Source: Streptomyces griseoruber
Lineage (GTDB): Bacteria; Actinomycetota; Actinomycetes; Streptomycetales; Streptomycetaceae
DNA: 64,000 bases
Direction: 5' to 3'
Assembly (NCBI RefSeq): GCF_001514205.1
Contig: NZ_KQ948772.1
Location: forward strand, 150,697-214,696
Shown here: in pieces, positions 42,933 to 51,060 of the stretch
Numbering within the stretch: the first letter of the stretch is position 1
Layout: every line of letters starts with the position of its first letter
Made by a program: the position numbers and the translations under genes
The notes under the pieces: generated by a model
Databases searched by the model: none
Told to the model about the DNA's origin: nothing
The model's input: the letters and a program-made list of their open reading frames with translations, nothing else

Positions 42933-43583
42933 TCAGTCGCGCAGCGCCTCGATCACACTGCTGAGGTGGGCGCGGACGGCCGTCTCGGCCGCCTGCGGGT
43001 CCCTGGCCCGGATCGCTTCGATCATGGTCAGGTGCTCGTTCAGGGATTGCTGCGGACGCCCCGGCCTGAGCGCCAGCTGGAAGCGGTGGCGCACCAGCTG
43101 GGCGTTCAGCCGCTCCAGCAGTTCCTGCGCGGTCCGCTGCCCGGAGAACTCCCGGATGCGGACGTGCAGTTCATGGTTGAGGTCGGAGTAGGTGACCGGC
43201 TCGCCGTCGGCGACGGCCTTGGTCATCGCCGTACCCAGCTCGGTGAGCTGCATCAGCTGCTCGTCGCTGGCGGCGACGGCCGCCTTCGCCGCGCACAGCC
43301 CTTCGAGGACCATGCGGCACTCGGTGATGGCGACCGCCTCGTCCACGGTCACCACCCGCACCCGCGAGCCGCGGTTGCGGATCCGCTCGACGAGTCCCTG
43401 GGACTCCAGATCGATGAGTGCCGCGCGGATGCTCGCCCGGGTCACACCGAACTGCTCGGCGAGCTCGTTCTCCACCAACCGCTGCGCCGGTGCCATGTCG
43501 CCGTGCAGGATCGCCTGCCGCACCTGCGCGAGCGCATGCTGCTTGGCCTGCTCCCCGGTGCTCGGACGGGCTTCGTTCGGCAT
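42933..43583 (-). CDS. GntR (FadR subfamily) regulator of the aromatic operon
   Basis: 216 aa; start MPNEARP with ribosome site AGGGAGG. The winged-helix domain comprises ALAQVRQAILHGDM, LVENELAEQFGVTRASIRAALIDLE and GLVERIRNRGSRV. The FCD domain carries Asp/His ligands (YSDLNHELHVRI, NEHLTMIEAI, RAHLSSVIE) typical of carboxylate-sensing members. Its own promoter and the transporter promoter both contain TTGTCAACAA overlapping or next to the -35, which supports autorepression and repression of the transporter. First gene of the leftward cluster. Confidence 0.9.
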   Translation of the reverse strand: MPNEARPSTGEQAKQHALAQVRQAILHGDMAPAQRLVENELAEQFGVTRASIRAALIDLESQGLVERIRNRGSRVRVVTVDEAVAITECRMVLEGLCAAKAAVAASDEQLMQLTELGTAMTKAVADGEPVTYSDLNHELHVRIREFSGQRTAQELLERLNAQLVRHRFQLALRPGRPQQSLNEHLTMIEAIRARDPQAAETAVRAHLSSVIEALRD

Positions 43584-43611
43584 TGCGCCCTCCCTGAGTG
43601 AGTGCCTGTCG

Positions 43612-43645
43612 AACCTAAATCTAGCCAAACAAGATTGTCAACAAT
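43612..43645 (-). promoter_or_regulatory. GntR gene promoter with operator ATTGTCAACAAT
   Basis: Reading leftward: -35 TTGACA (complement of 43636-43641), 18 bp, -10 TAGGTT (complement of 43612-43617). The 12-mer ATTGTCAACAAT (43634-43645) covers the -35. The -35/18 bp/TAGNNT layout and the decamer TTGTCAACAA are shared with the transporter promoter. Confidence 0.72.
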
Positions 43646-43666
43646 TTTGTCCGCCGTACCTGCTGG

Positions 43667-44179
43667 TCACTTGATGACGGCGTTGGCCACGACCACGACC
43701 GTCCCGAGCAGCGCGTCCATCACCCCGACCAGCGCGGCGGCCCCCCAGGAGCGGTGCGCACGGCGGGCCGTGATCAGACCGAGGGCGAACAGCAGGGCGA
43801 TGTTGAGGGCGAACGCCGGGTACTCCACCCCGTTCGCCGGCCACCAGCCCCAGCCCGCGCCCGCCAGCACCACCACCGTCGGCACGACCGCCGCGACCAG
43901 GGACCATTCGTCGCGCAGGGCACGCAGCGCGTCCCAGCGGCGGTGCGGGGTGCGCTCGGCGATGTAGTGGGCGTAGCCGTGCGCGAGGGCGGACGCCCCG
44001 GCGGTGACCAGCAGCCACAGGGCGTCGTCGCGGCGCCTGGCCGGGGAGGCGTACCCGTACTGGGTGAGCGCGGCCACCATCGCACTCGCGAGGACGGCGC
44101 CGTAGACCCCGCCGAAGAGGATCGTCTCGTGGGCGTCGTGCCGGTGGGGCCGGACCGCGTCCGCCGTGTCGTCCGCCAT
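43667..44179 (-). CDS. integral membrane protein of unknown function
   Basis: 170 aa from MADDTADAV; about four or five hydrophobic helices (GGVYGAVLASAMVAAL, ALWLLVTAGASALAHGYAHYIAE, SLVAAVVPTVVVLAGAGWGWW, YPAFALNIALLFALGLITARR, AALVGVMDALLGTVVVVANAV). An N-terminal His-rich segment (RPHRHDAHE) may bind metal. I do not recognise a named family. It lies upstream of the GntR gene in the same direction, but the GntR promoter separates them. Confidence 0.75.
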   Translation of the reverse strand: MADDTADAVRPHRHDAHETILFGGVYGAVLASAMVAALTQYGYASPARRRDDALWLLVTAGASALAHGYAHYIAERTPHRRWDALRALRDEWSLVAAVVPTVVVLAGAGWGWWPANGVEYPAFALNIALLFALGLITARRAHRSWGAAALVGVMDALLGTVVVVANAVIK

Positions 44180-44289
44180 GCGCTCAACGATCACCCGGCC
44201 CCGCCCCGCCTGCCAGTCGCGACGAACCGTCCCTCCGGCCGGGCGGATACCGCACACCGTGTCCACACCGGGCGGGGCGGCACCGCCGC

Positions 44290-44295
44290 TAGGGT
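44290..44295 (+). promoter_or_regulatory. -10 element of a leaderless transcript
   Basis: TAGGGT lies exactly six bases before the ATG at 44302, so transcription should begin at or next to the start codon. There is no ribosome binding site. The -35 region is not convincing. Confidence 0.5.
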
Positions 44296-44301
44296 CGCCG
44301 C

Positions 44302-44646
44302 ATGACCCACAGCTTCGCCCTGCACATCCCCGACGCCGCCCTCGAACCCGAGCCGCTCGACCCGGCGCAGATCGTCTCCGGCACACCCGAGGTGACCGGC
44401 AAGGTCGTCTGGGAGTCGGCGGACGGCCGGCAGATCCGGGGCGTCTGGCAGATCACGCCGGGCGTGGTCACCGACACCGAGGCCGACGAACTGTTCGTCG
44501 TGATCAGCGGCTCGGCGACCATCGAGATCGAGGGCGGCCCCACCCTGACCGTCGGTCCGGGCGACCTGGCGGTCCTGCGCGCGGGCGACCGGACGACGTG
44601 GACGGTCCACGAGACCCTGCGCAAGGCGTACGCGATCACCCTCTGA
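44302..44646 (+). CDS. small cupin-domain protein
   Basis: 114 aa single cupin domain of the DUF861/ureidoglycine-aminohydrolase-like type: GVWQITPGVVTDTEADELFVVISGSATIEIEGGPTLTVGPGDLAVLRAGDRTTWTVHETLRK. The motif-1 histidines normally used for metal are largely replaced (TDTEADE), while a late His in TVHE remains. Enzymatic role uncertain; such proteins often bind or epimerise small metabolites. Monocistronic, probably leaderless, convergent with the LacI gene. Confidence 0.85.
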   Translation: MTHSFALHIPDAALEPEPLDPAQIVSGTPEVTGKVVWESADGRQIRGVWQITPGVVTDTEADELFVVISGSATIEIEGGPTLTVGPGDLAVLRAGDRTTWTVHETLRKAYAITL

Positions 44647-44657
44647 GCACCTCCGGG

Positions 44658-45689
44658 TCAGCCGCCCGCCGCCTGGGGCATGTTGTACGGGGTCACCACC
44701 TGGATCGCGGACGGCAGGGTCGGTCCGGCGGGCGGCAGGGCCCCGTGGGCGCGCATCACGGTGTGGCAGGCCTCGCGCATGTCCTGGCGCAGGTCGTGGT
44801 GGAGGACGGCGGACAGCCGGTGGTCGCGCAGCAGCCGGGTGTTGTCGTGGTCGAGGTCGTGCGCGACGAACACGGCGCACTCGCGGCGCGCGTCGGCGAA
44901 GGCCTTCAGGGTGGCGAAGTTCCCGCCGCCGATCGAGTACACCGCCCGGATTCCCGGGTCGCGGGCCAGGGCGGCCCGGACGAGGTCGTACTGGGTGGCG
45001 TCCAGGCCCTGTCCCTCGGTGATCTCCACCAGGGTGCGGCCCGGGTGCCGGGTCCGCATCACGCCGCGGAAGCCCATCTCGCGCTCCTCCTCGTTGCGGA
45101 AGAACCCGCTGGACAGGCTGGTGAGGACATTGCCGGGGCGGTCGCCGAGCCACTGCCCCATGAGGTACGCGGCGGTGGCGCCGGCGGCCCGGTTGTCGAT
45201 GCCGACATAGGCGAGCCGGGCGCTCGCGGGCAGGTCGGTCACGAGCGTGACGACCGGAATGCCGACGGCGACCAGCCGGCCCACGGCGGCCGTGATCTCG
45301 GGGACGTCCGGCGCCTTGAGGATCACGCCCTGCGAGCCGCGCCGGGCTATCCGGTCGAGGACGGCGATCTGCTCCGCGACCGGTCCGGTCTCCCGGAAGT
45401 GGAAGCGGGAGCGCAGCACCGCGGGATGCAGCGAGGGCAGTTCGGCCTCCAGGGCGGCCCGTACGGCGTTGGTGAACCGTTCGGGCGCCTGCATGACGAT
45501 GTCCACCATGAAGGTCCGGCCGACGAGCCGGACCTGGGTGCGCTGCCGGTGCAGTTCGGCGATGGCCCGCCGCACCTCCTGGGCGGTGGACTCGCGCACC
45601 CCTCCCCTGCCGTTGAGGACCCGGTCGACGGTGGCCTCGCTCAGGCCCGCCTGACGTGCGATCTCGCGGAGGGGGAAGGGATGGCCCAC
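44658..45689 (-). CDS. LacI family transcriptional regulator
   Basis: 343 aa, GTG start with ribosome site GAGGAG. N-terminal LacI helix-turn-helix and hinge: LREIARQAGLSEATVDRVLNGRGGVRESTAQEVRRAI. The C-terminal periplasmic-binding-like domain has GVILKAPDVPEITAAVGRLVAVGIPVVTLVTDLP and AYVGIDNRAAGATAAYLMGQWLG. It diverges from the SDR/dehydrogenase operon, and the gap holds the palindrome TTGTCATGACAA. It likely senses the sugar or polyol handled by the neighbouring dehydrogenases and ABC importer; this is inferred from position. Confidence 0.92.
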   Translation of the reverse strand: MGHPFPLREIARQAGLSEATVDRVLNGRGGVRESTAQEVRRAIAELHRQRTQVRLVGRTFMVDIVMQAPERFTNAVRAALEAELPSLHPAVLRSRFHFRETGPVAEQIAVLDRIARRGSQGVILKAPDVPEITAAVGRLVAVGIPVVTLVTDLPASARLAYVGIDNRAAGATAAYLMGQWLGDRPGNVLTSLSSGFFRNEEEREMGFRGVMRTRHPGRTLVEITEGQGLDATQYDLVRAALARDPGIRAVYSIGGGNFATLKAFADARRECAVFVAHDLDHDNTRLLRDHRLSAVLHHDLRQDMREACHTVMRAHGALPPAGPTLPSAIQVVTPYNMPQAAGG

Positions 45690-45753
45690 GGAAGGCTCCT
45701 CGGTGGTCGGCTTGAGGGGTTTTTGATGGCTGCCTGCTGGTTGTTCGACGGGT

Positions 45754-45765
45754 TTGTCATGACAA
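45754..45765. promoter_or_regulatory. palindrome TTGTCATGACAA, probable operator
   Basis: A perfect 12-bp palindrome in the 237-bp divergent region between the LacI gene and the SDR gene. A half-site TTGTCAT recurs at 45788-45794. The remainder of the region (45690-45926) shows no gene. Confidence 0.65.
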
Positions 45766-45926
45766 GAATGGCAGTACTGAGCCGCCATTGTCATCGAAGG
45801 GACGACGCGCACGACCGACCCCGCCGACCACCCGCACGCCTGCGGGCGCTGTGCGAGGGCTGCACCCCGCGGGCCCTTGGGGACGAGTCGCGGGTGGGCG
45901 CCGGGCGGCGCATCGGCTGAAAGGAC

Positions 45927-46712
45927 ATGGGGTACATGGGACTTCTCGACGACAAGGTCGTCCTGGTCAACGGCGGCAGCCAGGGGGTGGGCGCGGCCAT
46001 CGCGCGGGCGGCGGCCCGCGAGGGCGCCCTGGTCGCCGTCACCGGGCGGCGGCCGGAGCCGGGCGAGGCCCTGGTCGCCGAGCTGACCGGGGCGGGCGGC
46101 ACGGCGCTCTTCGTGCAGGCCGACCTGGCGGACGCCGCACAGGCGAAGGCCTCGGTGGCCCGGACCGTGGCCGCGTACGGCCGGGTCGACTGCCTGGTCA
46201 ACTCGGCCGGGCTGACCTCCCGGGGCACGCTCCTCGACACCACGCCCGAGCTGTTCGACCAGCACATCGCGATCAACCTGAAGGCGCCGTTCTTCGCCAT
46301 GCAGGCGGCGGTCGCGGACATGGTGGCCCGGAAGGCGCCCGGCACGGTCGTCAACATCATCACCTCCTCGGCGCACGGCGGACAGCCCTTCCTCGCGCCG
46401 TACGTCGCCGCCAAGGCCGGCCTGGTCGGTCTGACCCGCAACGCCGCGCACGCCCACCGCTTCGACCGCGTCCGGATCAACGGCCTGAACATCGGCTGGA
46501 CGGCGACCGAGGGCGAGGACGCGACGCAGAAGGCGTTCCACGGCGCCGGGGACGACTGGCGCGAGGAGGCCGCCGCACGGCTGCCGATGGGCAAGCTCGG
46601 CCAGCCGGACGAGATCGCCGACTTCGCGGTGTTCCTGCTGTCCGAGCGGTCCGGCGTGGTCACCGGTTCGGTGATCGACTGGGACCAGAACGTGCTCGGC
46701 GGCCTCGACTAG
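45927..46712 (+). CDS. SDR family oxidoreductase (sugar-locus)
   Basis: 261 aa; ATG 45927 after AAGGAC, with ATG 45936 as alternative. It has NGGSQGVGAAIARAAA, NSAGLTS near 91-97, the catalytic Ser in IITSSAHGG, Tyr-Lys in APYVAAKAGLVGL, and VTGSVIDWDQNVLGG at the end. A complete classical SDR, probably NAD(P)-dependent oxidation of a sugar or polyol. First gene of the operon with a Gfo/Idh/MocA dehydrogenase. Confidence 0.9.
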   Translation: MGYMGLLDDKVVLVNGGSQGVGAAIARAAAREGALVAVTGRRPEPGEALVAELTGAGGTALFVQADLADAAQAKASVARTVAAYGRVDCLVNSAGLTSRGTLLDTTPELFDQHIAINLKAPFFAMQAAVADMVARKAPGTVVNIITSSAHGGQPFLAPYVAAKAGLVGLTRNAAHAHRFDRVRINGLNIGWTATEGEDATQKAFHGAGDDWREEAAARLPMGKLGQPDEIADFAVFLLSERSGVVTGSVIDWDQNVLGGLD

Positions 46713-46782
46713 ACCTGATCCCCTTCAGCCCCTTCTCCCCTCCGTCCCCCTCCCCGTAAGACTCTCAAGGAGCTGCACCCCC

Positions 46783-47787
46783 ATGCGCATCGGAATCCTC
46801 GGCCTCGGCCGCATCGGCGCCTTCCACGCCGAGACTCTCTCCGGACTCGACGCCGTCGAGTCGCTCGTCGTGACCGACCCGTTCGCGGAGGCGGCCAAGG
46901 CCGCCGCGGAGCGGTTCGGGGCCGAGGTCGTGGACTCGCCGGAGGCCCTGCTGGCCGCCGGTGTGGACGGCATCGTCGTCGCCGCCGCGACCGACGCCCA
47001 CCCCGCGCTGATCCTCGCCGGCGTCGAGGCGGGCATCCCGGTCTTCTGCGAGAAGCCCGTCGCGAAGACCATGAGCGAGGGCGTCGAGGTCCTCAGGGCC
47101 GTCCAGGGCAAGGACGTACCGATCCAGATCGGCTACAACCGGCGCTTCGACGCCGGGTTCGTCGCCGCGCGGGCCGCCGTGCACTCGGGTGAGCTGGGCA
47201 AGCTGCACACCGTCCGCTCCACCACCCTGGACCCGGCGCCGCCGCCGGCCGCGTACGTCGCCGCCTCCGGGGGCATCTTCCGCGACTGTTCGGTCCACGA
47301 CTTCGACATCATCCGCTGGGTGACGGGCCGTGAGGTGACCGAGGTGTACGCGGTGGGCGGCAACCGGGGCGCCGACTACATCAAGGAGGCGGGTGACGCC
47401 GACACCACCGGCGCCCTGCTCACCCTCGACGACGGCACGATCGCCGTGATCTCCAACTCCCGCCACAACGCCCGTGGTTACGACGTCCGCATGGAGATCC
47501 ACGGCTTCACCGACTCCATCGCCGTGGGCCTGGAGGACAAGCTGCCGCTGCGCTCGGTGGAACCCGGGGTCACCTTCCCGGCCGGCACCCCGCACGACTT
47601 CTTCATGGACCGCTTCACGGCCGCCTACCGCGCCGAGCTGACCGCGTTCACCGAGGTCGTGGCCGGCACCCGGCCCTCGCCCTGCACGATCGAGGACGCC
47701 CTGGAGGCGGGCTGGATCGCCGAGGCCTGCACGCTCTCGCTGCACGAGCACCGCCCCGTGACGATCGCGGAGGTACGGGCCTCCTGA
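46783..47787 (+). CDS. Gfo/Idh/MocA family dehydrogenase (inositol 2-dehydrogenase-like)
   Basis: 334 aa. The Rossmann motif GLGRIGAFHAETL (7-19), the family signature CEKPVAKTMSEG with the catalytic Lys near 97, and the C-terminal domain motif GGIFRDCSVHDFDIIRWVTG with the conserved Asp-xxx-His pair (HDFD) are all present. Ribosome site AAGGAG. Length is standard for myo-inositol or scyllo-inositol dehydrogenase. Together with the IolE-like protein and the sugar ABC importer it points to inositol or a related cyclitol, but the rest of an iol set (IolB, C, D) is not in the window. A strong terminator follows. Confidence 0.9.
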   Translation: MRIGILGLGRIGAFHAETLSGLDAVESLVVTDPFAEAAKAAAERFGAEVVDSPEALLAAGVDGIVVAAATDAHPALILAGVEAGIPVFCEKPVAKTMSEGVEVLRAVQGKDVPIQIGYNRRFDAGFVAARAAVHSGELGKLHTVRSTTLDPAPPPAAYVAASGGIFRDCSVHDFDIIRWVTGREVTEVYAVGGNRGADYIKEAGDADTTGALLTLDDGTIAVISNSRHNARGYDVRMEIHGFTDSIAVGLEDKLPLRSVEPGVTFPAGTPHDFFMDRFTAAYRAELTAFTEVVAGTRPSPCTIEDALEAGWIAEACTLSLHEHRPVTIAEVRAS

Positions 47788-47797
47788 CCCGGCTCAC

Positions 47798-47835
47798 CCT
47801 GTGAGGGCGGCCCCGACCGGGGCCGCCCTCACAGG
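47798..47835. terminator. 17-bp bidirectional terminator
   Basis: GTGAGGGCGGCCCC (47801-47814), loop GACC, GGGGCCGCCCTCAC (47819-47832), extended by CCT/AGG outside. It separates the rightward dehydrogenase from the leftward small gene, whose stop codon lies within the stem. Confidence 0.88.
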
Positions 47836-48002
47836 CAGTAGCGGACCATCCATTCGTCCGGGTCGTAGGCGTCGCGCGCCGGGTCCCGCGGGGCGGCCGG
47901 GCGCTCCTCCACCGTGTCCTCGGGGCGCACCCGCTCGGGCAGCGCCCCGAACCGGACCCTGCGCCGGTCCTCCTCGGTGCCTTCCTGCCGTTCCTCCTGC
48001 AT
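47829..48002 (-). CDS. small acidic/arginine-rich hypothetical protein
   Basis: 57 aa starting MQEERQEGTEEDRRRVRFGALP with ribosome site GGGAGGGTGAG. Ends DAYDPDEWMVRYCL. Charged and without membrane segments or known domain; a cysteine lies near the C-terminus. The ribosome site and the terminator overlapping its stop support a real gene. No function can be assigned. Confidence 0.55.
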   Translation of the reverse strand: MQEERQEGTEEDRRRVRFGALPERVRPEDTVEERPAAPRDPARDAYDPDEWMVRYCL

Positions 48003-48104
48003 CTCACCCTCCCCGTCCAAGGCTCCACACACCTTCCGTCCTCTCCGACGTCCCGGGCGCGCCGCCGGTTCCGCCGGCGGGCCGTCGACGCCGAGCACGA
48101 CGAA

Positions 48105-48128
48105 GCCCCGGTGAGTGCTCACCGGGGC
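48105..48128 (-). terminator. terminator of the ABC/isomerase operon
   Basis: GCCCCGGTGA, loop GTGC, TCACCGGGGC: a perfect 10-bp stem 29 bases beyond the stop of the leftward isomerase gene, followed on that strand by TTCGTCGT. Confidence 0.8.
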
Positions 48129-48156
48129 ATCCGACGCATACGTCCCTTCCGTTCCC

Positions 48157-49059
48157 TCACGCCCCGCAGGAGCGCAGGAACTGCCGGGTGCGGACCGCGA
48201 TCGGCAGGGGTCTGTCCGGCTCGCAGGGGTACATGTCCTGCTCGACGATCGCGAACAGCTCGACACCGAGCTTCTGGGCCGCGACCAGCACCGGCTCCAA
48301 CTCCGGCACTCCGCCGGGCGGTTCGCACATCACTCCGCGCTGCACCGCCGGGCCGAACGGCACCTCGTCGCGGACCACCGCGGCCAGGATCTCCGGGTCG
48401 ACCTGCTTGAGGTGCAGATAGCCGATGCGCTCGCCGTAGGTCTCGATCAGCCTGACGCTGTCGCCGCCGCAGTAGGCGTAGTGACCGGTGTCCAGGCAGA
48501 GGTTGACCAGCTCGCCGTCGGTGGAGTCCAGGAAGCGCTCGACGTGGTCCTCGGTGTCGATGTGGGTGTCGGCGTGCGGATGGACGACGATGTCGAGACC
48601 GTACGTCTCCTTGACCTCGTGGCCCAGCCGTTCCATGCCCTTGGTGAGGTGGGCCCACTGCCCGGCCGTCAGCTCCGGCGGCTCCAGGATCTCCGCGGTC
48701 TTGTCGTCGCGCCAGAAGGACGGGATGACGACCAGATGCCCGGCACCCATGGCCTGGGTGAGCGCGGCCACCTGGCTGACGTGCTCCCAGGTGGACTCCC
48801 AGACGGACGGGCCACGGTGCAGCCCGGTGAAGACCGTGCCGGCCGAGACCTTCAGGTTCCGCCGGGCCACCTCGTCGGTGAGCCGGGCCGGGTCGGTGGG
48901 CAGATAGCCGTACGGGCCGAGTTCGATCCAGGAGTAGCCCGCCTCGGCGACCTCGTCCAGGAACCGTTCCCACGGCACCTGCTGAGGGTCGTCGGGGAAC
49001 CACACGCCCCAGGAGTCGGGGGCGGAGCCGACGCGGATGCGGTCCAGGGTCGCGGCCAT
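48157..49059 (-). CDS. IolE-like sugar isomerase/dehydratase TIM barrel
   Basis: 300 aa from MAATLDRIRVG. It starts with VGSAPDSWGVWFPDD, characteristic of the IolE/xylose-isomerase-like AP endonuclease-2 superfamily. Metal ligands are visible in VVHPHADTHIDTEDHVERFL (His), LCLDTGHYAYCGGD (Asp-His) and YLHLKQVDPE. IolE removes water from 2-keto-myo-inositol; relatives isomerise ketoses. Cytoplasmic. It follows the ABC ATPase gene by one base and closes the operon, so import and turnover of the same substrate are co-expressed. Confidence 0.88.
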   Translation of the reverse strand: MAATLDRIRVGSAPDSWGVWFPDDPQQVPWERFLDEVAEAGYSWIELGPYGYLPTDPARLTDEVARRNLKVSAGTVFTGLHRGPSVWESTWEHVSQVAALTQAMGAGHLVVIPSFWRDDKTAEILEPPELTAGQWAHLTKGMERLGHEVKETYGLDIVVHPHADTHIDTEDHVERFLDSTDGELVNLCLDTGHYAYCGGDSVRLIETYGERIGYLHLKQVDPEILAAVVRDEVPFGPAVQRGVMCEPPGGVPELEPVLVAAQKLGVELFAIVEQDMYPCEPDRPLPIAVRTRQFLRSCGA

Positions 49060-49060
49060 C

Positions 49061-49978
49061 TCAGGACTTCCCCTCGCCGCCGCCCGCCACGGGGGCGGTG
49101 AGGTCCGCCTCTTCGGGCAGTTCCTCCACGTCGACACCGCGGACCTGGGACAACTCGTGCTTGAGGGCCGCGAGTTCGGCTCCGCCGGCCATGTGGTTGG
49201 TCAGCTCCTCGAGGCTGACCTCGCTGCGGTCGGCGGAGAGTTCCAGGGTGCCCAGGCGCAGGACGCTGAAGTGGTCGCCGACCATGTAGGCGTGGTGCGG
49301 GTTGTGGGTGATGAAGATGACGCCGAGACCGCGGTCGCGGGCGGCGGCGATGTACTTCAGCACCACGCCGGACTGCTTGACGCCGAGGGCGGCGGTGGGC
49401 TCGTCCAGGATCAGCACGCGGGCGCCGAAGTAGACGGCGCGGGCGATCGCCACGCACTGGCGCTGGCCGCCGGACAGGGTGCCGATGGGCTGTTCCAGGT
49501 CGTCGAGGACGATGCCCATGTTGCGCAGTTCCTCGTCGGCGGTCTTCTTCATCTTCTCGATGTCGAGGCGGCGCAGGGGCCCGCTGCCCCTGGTCATCTC
49601 GGAGCCGAGGAAGAAGTTGCGCCAGACCGGCATCAGGGGAACGGTCGCCAGGTCCTGGTAGACGGTGGCGATGCCCTTGTCCAGCGCCTCGCGCGGGGTG
49701 GAGAACCGCACCGGCTGCCCGTCGACGAGGAACTCGCCCTCGGTGTGCTGGTGCAGCCCGGAGACGATCTTGATGAGGGTGGACTTGCCGGCGCCGTTGT
49801 CGCCGAGGACACAGGTCACCTTGCCGGGGTACACCGCGAGGTCGACGCCGTGCAGCGCGCGGATGTTGCCGTAGGACTTGCCGGCATTGCGCAGTTCGAC
49901 GATCGCGCCGTCCGCCTGGTCGGCGGCCGTGTCCGCGATGACGGCTCCGTGGGTGCCGGTTCCGTTGGTGGAAGTCAT
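49061..49978 (-). CDS. ABC sugar importer, ATP-binding protein
   Basis: 305 aa. Walker A GDNGAGKST (near 59-67), Q-loop in TVYQDLAT, signature LSGGQRQ, Walker B VLILDEPTAAL and the H-loop in FITHNPHHAYM. It is a single nucleotide-binding domain (about half the length of RbsA-type double ATPases), so it works as a homodimer. Ribosome site GGAGGTGA before ATG 49978. Between the permease and the isomerase genes, five bases from the former. The C-terminal 45 residues are acidic and variable. Confidence 0.95.
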   Translation of the reverse strand: MTSTNGTGTHGAVIADTAADQADGAIVELRNAGKSYGNIRALHGVDLAVYPGKVTCVLGDNGAGKSTLIKIVSGLHQHTEGEFLVDGQPVRFSTPREALDKGIATVYQDLATVPLMPVWRNFFLGSEMTRGSGPLRRLDIEKMKKTADEELRNMGIVLDDLEQPIGTLSGGQRQCVAIARAVYFGARVLILDEPTAALGVKQSGVVLKYIAAARDRGLGVIFITHNPHHAYMVGDHFSVLRLGTLELSADRSEVSLEELTNHMAGGAELAALKHELSQVRGVDVEELPEEADLTAPVAGGGEGKS

Positions 49979-49983
49979 GGGGG

Positions 49984-51060
49984 TCACCTCCGGGTCGCCG
50001 TGCGGCTGACCCACAGATTGATCAGGACGGCGCCGAGGAGCATCACGCCGAGGAATGCCTTGAACCAGTCGGGGTTCCAGCCGGCGTAGACGATGCCCTG
50101 CTGCACCATGCCGAACATGAAGGCGCCGAAGACCGGCCCGATCGCGGAGCCGGCGCCGCCGGTGAGCAGACAGCCGCCGATGACGGCCGCGGAGATGTAG
50201 ATCAGCTCCTGGCCCACGCCCTCGCCGGACTGCACGGTGTTGAAGGTGAACAGCTGGTGCATGCCGATGAACCAGGCACCGAAGCCGACCAGCATGAACA
50301 GGGAGATCTTGGTGAAGTTCACGGGCACGCCGACCGCCCGTGCGGACTCCTTGTTGCCGCCGACCGCGAAGATCCAGTTGCCGTACCGGGTGCGCAGCAG
50401 GACCCAGGTGGCGAGGGCGGCGAAGGCCAGCCAGTAGAAGATGGTGATCTTCACTTCGACACCGCCGATGTCGAAGGACGAGGCGAAGATCTTCTTCGCC
50501 TGGTCGAAGCCGTCCATGTCGCTGATGTCGTCGGTGGCCACGTTGGTGGTGACCAGCTTGGTCACCGCGAGGTTGACGCCCTGGAGGATCAGGAAGGTGC
50601 CCAGGGTGATGAGGAAGCTGGGCAGGCCGGTCTTCATCACCATCCAGCCGTTGAAGAAGCCGATGGCGAGGGAGACCGCGAGCGCGACGACCACACCGAC
50701 CCACACGTTCATGCTCAGCTGGTAGGCGAGCATGCTCGCGGTGAGCGCCGAGGTGATCACGGCGACACCGGCGGACAGGTCGAACTCGCCGCCGATCATC
50801 AGCAGGGCCACGGGCAGTGCCATGATCCCGATGGTGGACGACTGGTAGAGGATGTTGGCCATCGAGCCGGCCTCGCGCACCGGCGGGGCCGTGATGAGGA
50901 AGAACACGTACACCGCGACCGCGCCGAGGAAGACACCGACCTCGGGCCGGGCCAGCAGGCGGATGGCCAGCGGGCGTTGAGCGGTCCGGCCGTCGGTCTC
51001 CTTCGGGCCGGAGGCCGGCGGTGTGGTCACCGCCGGCTCAGCCTTCTGGGTCATGCTCAT
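49984..51060 (-). CDS. ABC sugar importer, permease (RbsC-like)
   Basis: 358 aa with eight to ten hydrophobic helices, e.g. VGVFLGAVAVYVFFLI, and the family segment MALPVALLMIGGEFDLSAGVAVI. The cytoplasmic coupling motif is GNWIFAVGGNKESARAVGVPV, followed by AAVIGGCLLTGGAGSAIGPVFGAFMFG. This is the BPD_transp_2 (CUT2) family that imports monosaccharides and inositols. Its ATG overlaps the stop of the binding-protein gene. One permease gene only, so it forms a homodimer. Confidence 0.95.
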   Translation of the reverse strand: MSMTQKAEPAVTTPPASGPKETDGRTAQRPLAIRLLARPEVGVFLGAVAVYVFFLITAPPVREAGSMANILYQSSTIGIMALPVALLMIGGEFDLSAGVAVITSALTASMLAYQLSMNVWVGVVVALAVSLAIGFFNGWMVMKTGLPSFLITLGTFLILQGVNLAVTKLVTTNVATDDISDMDGFDQAKKIFASSFDIGGVEVKITIFYWLAFAALATWVLLRTRYGNWIFAVGGNKESARAVGVPVNFTKISLFMLVGFGAWFIGMHQLFTFNTVQSGEGVGQELIYISAAVIGGCLLTGGAGSAIGPVFGAFMFGMVQQGIVYAGWNPDWFKAFLGVMLLGAVLINLWVSRTATRR

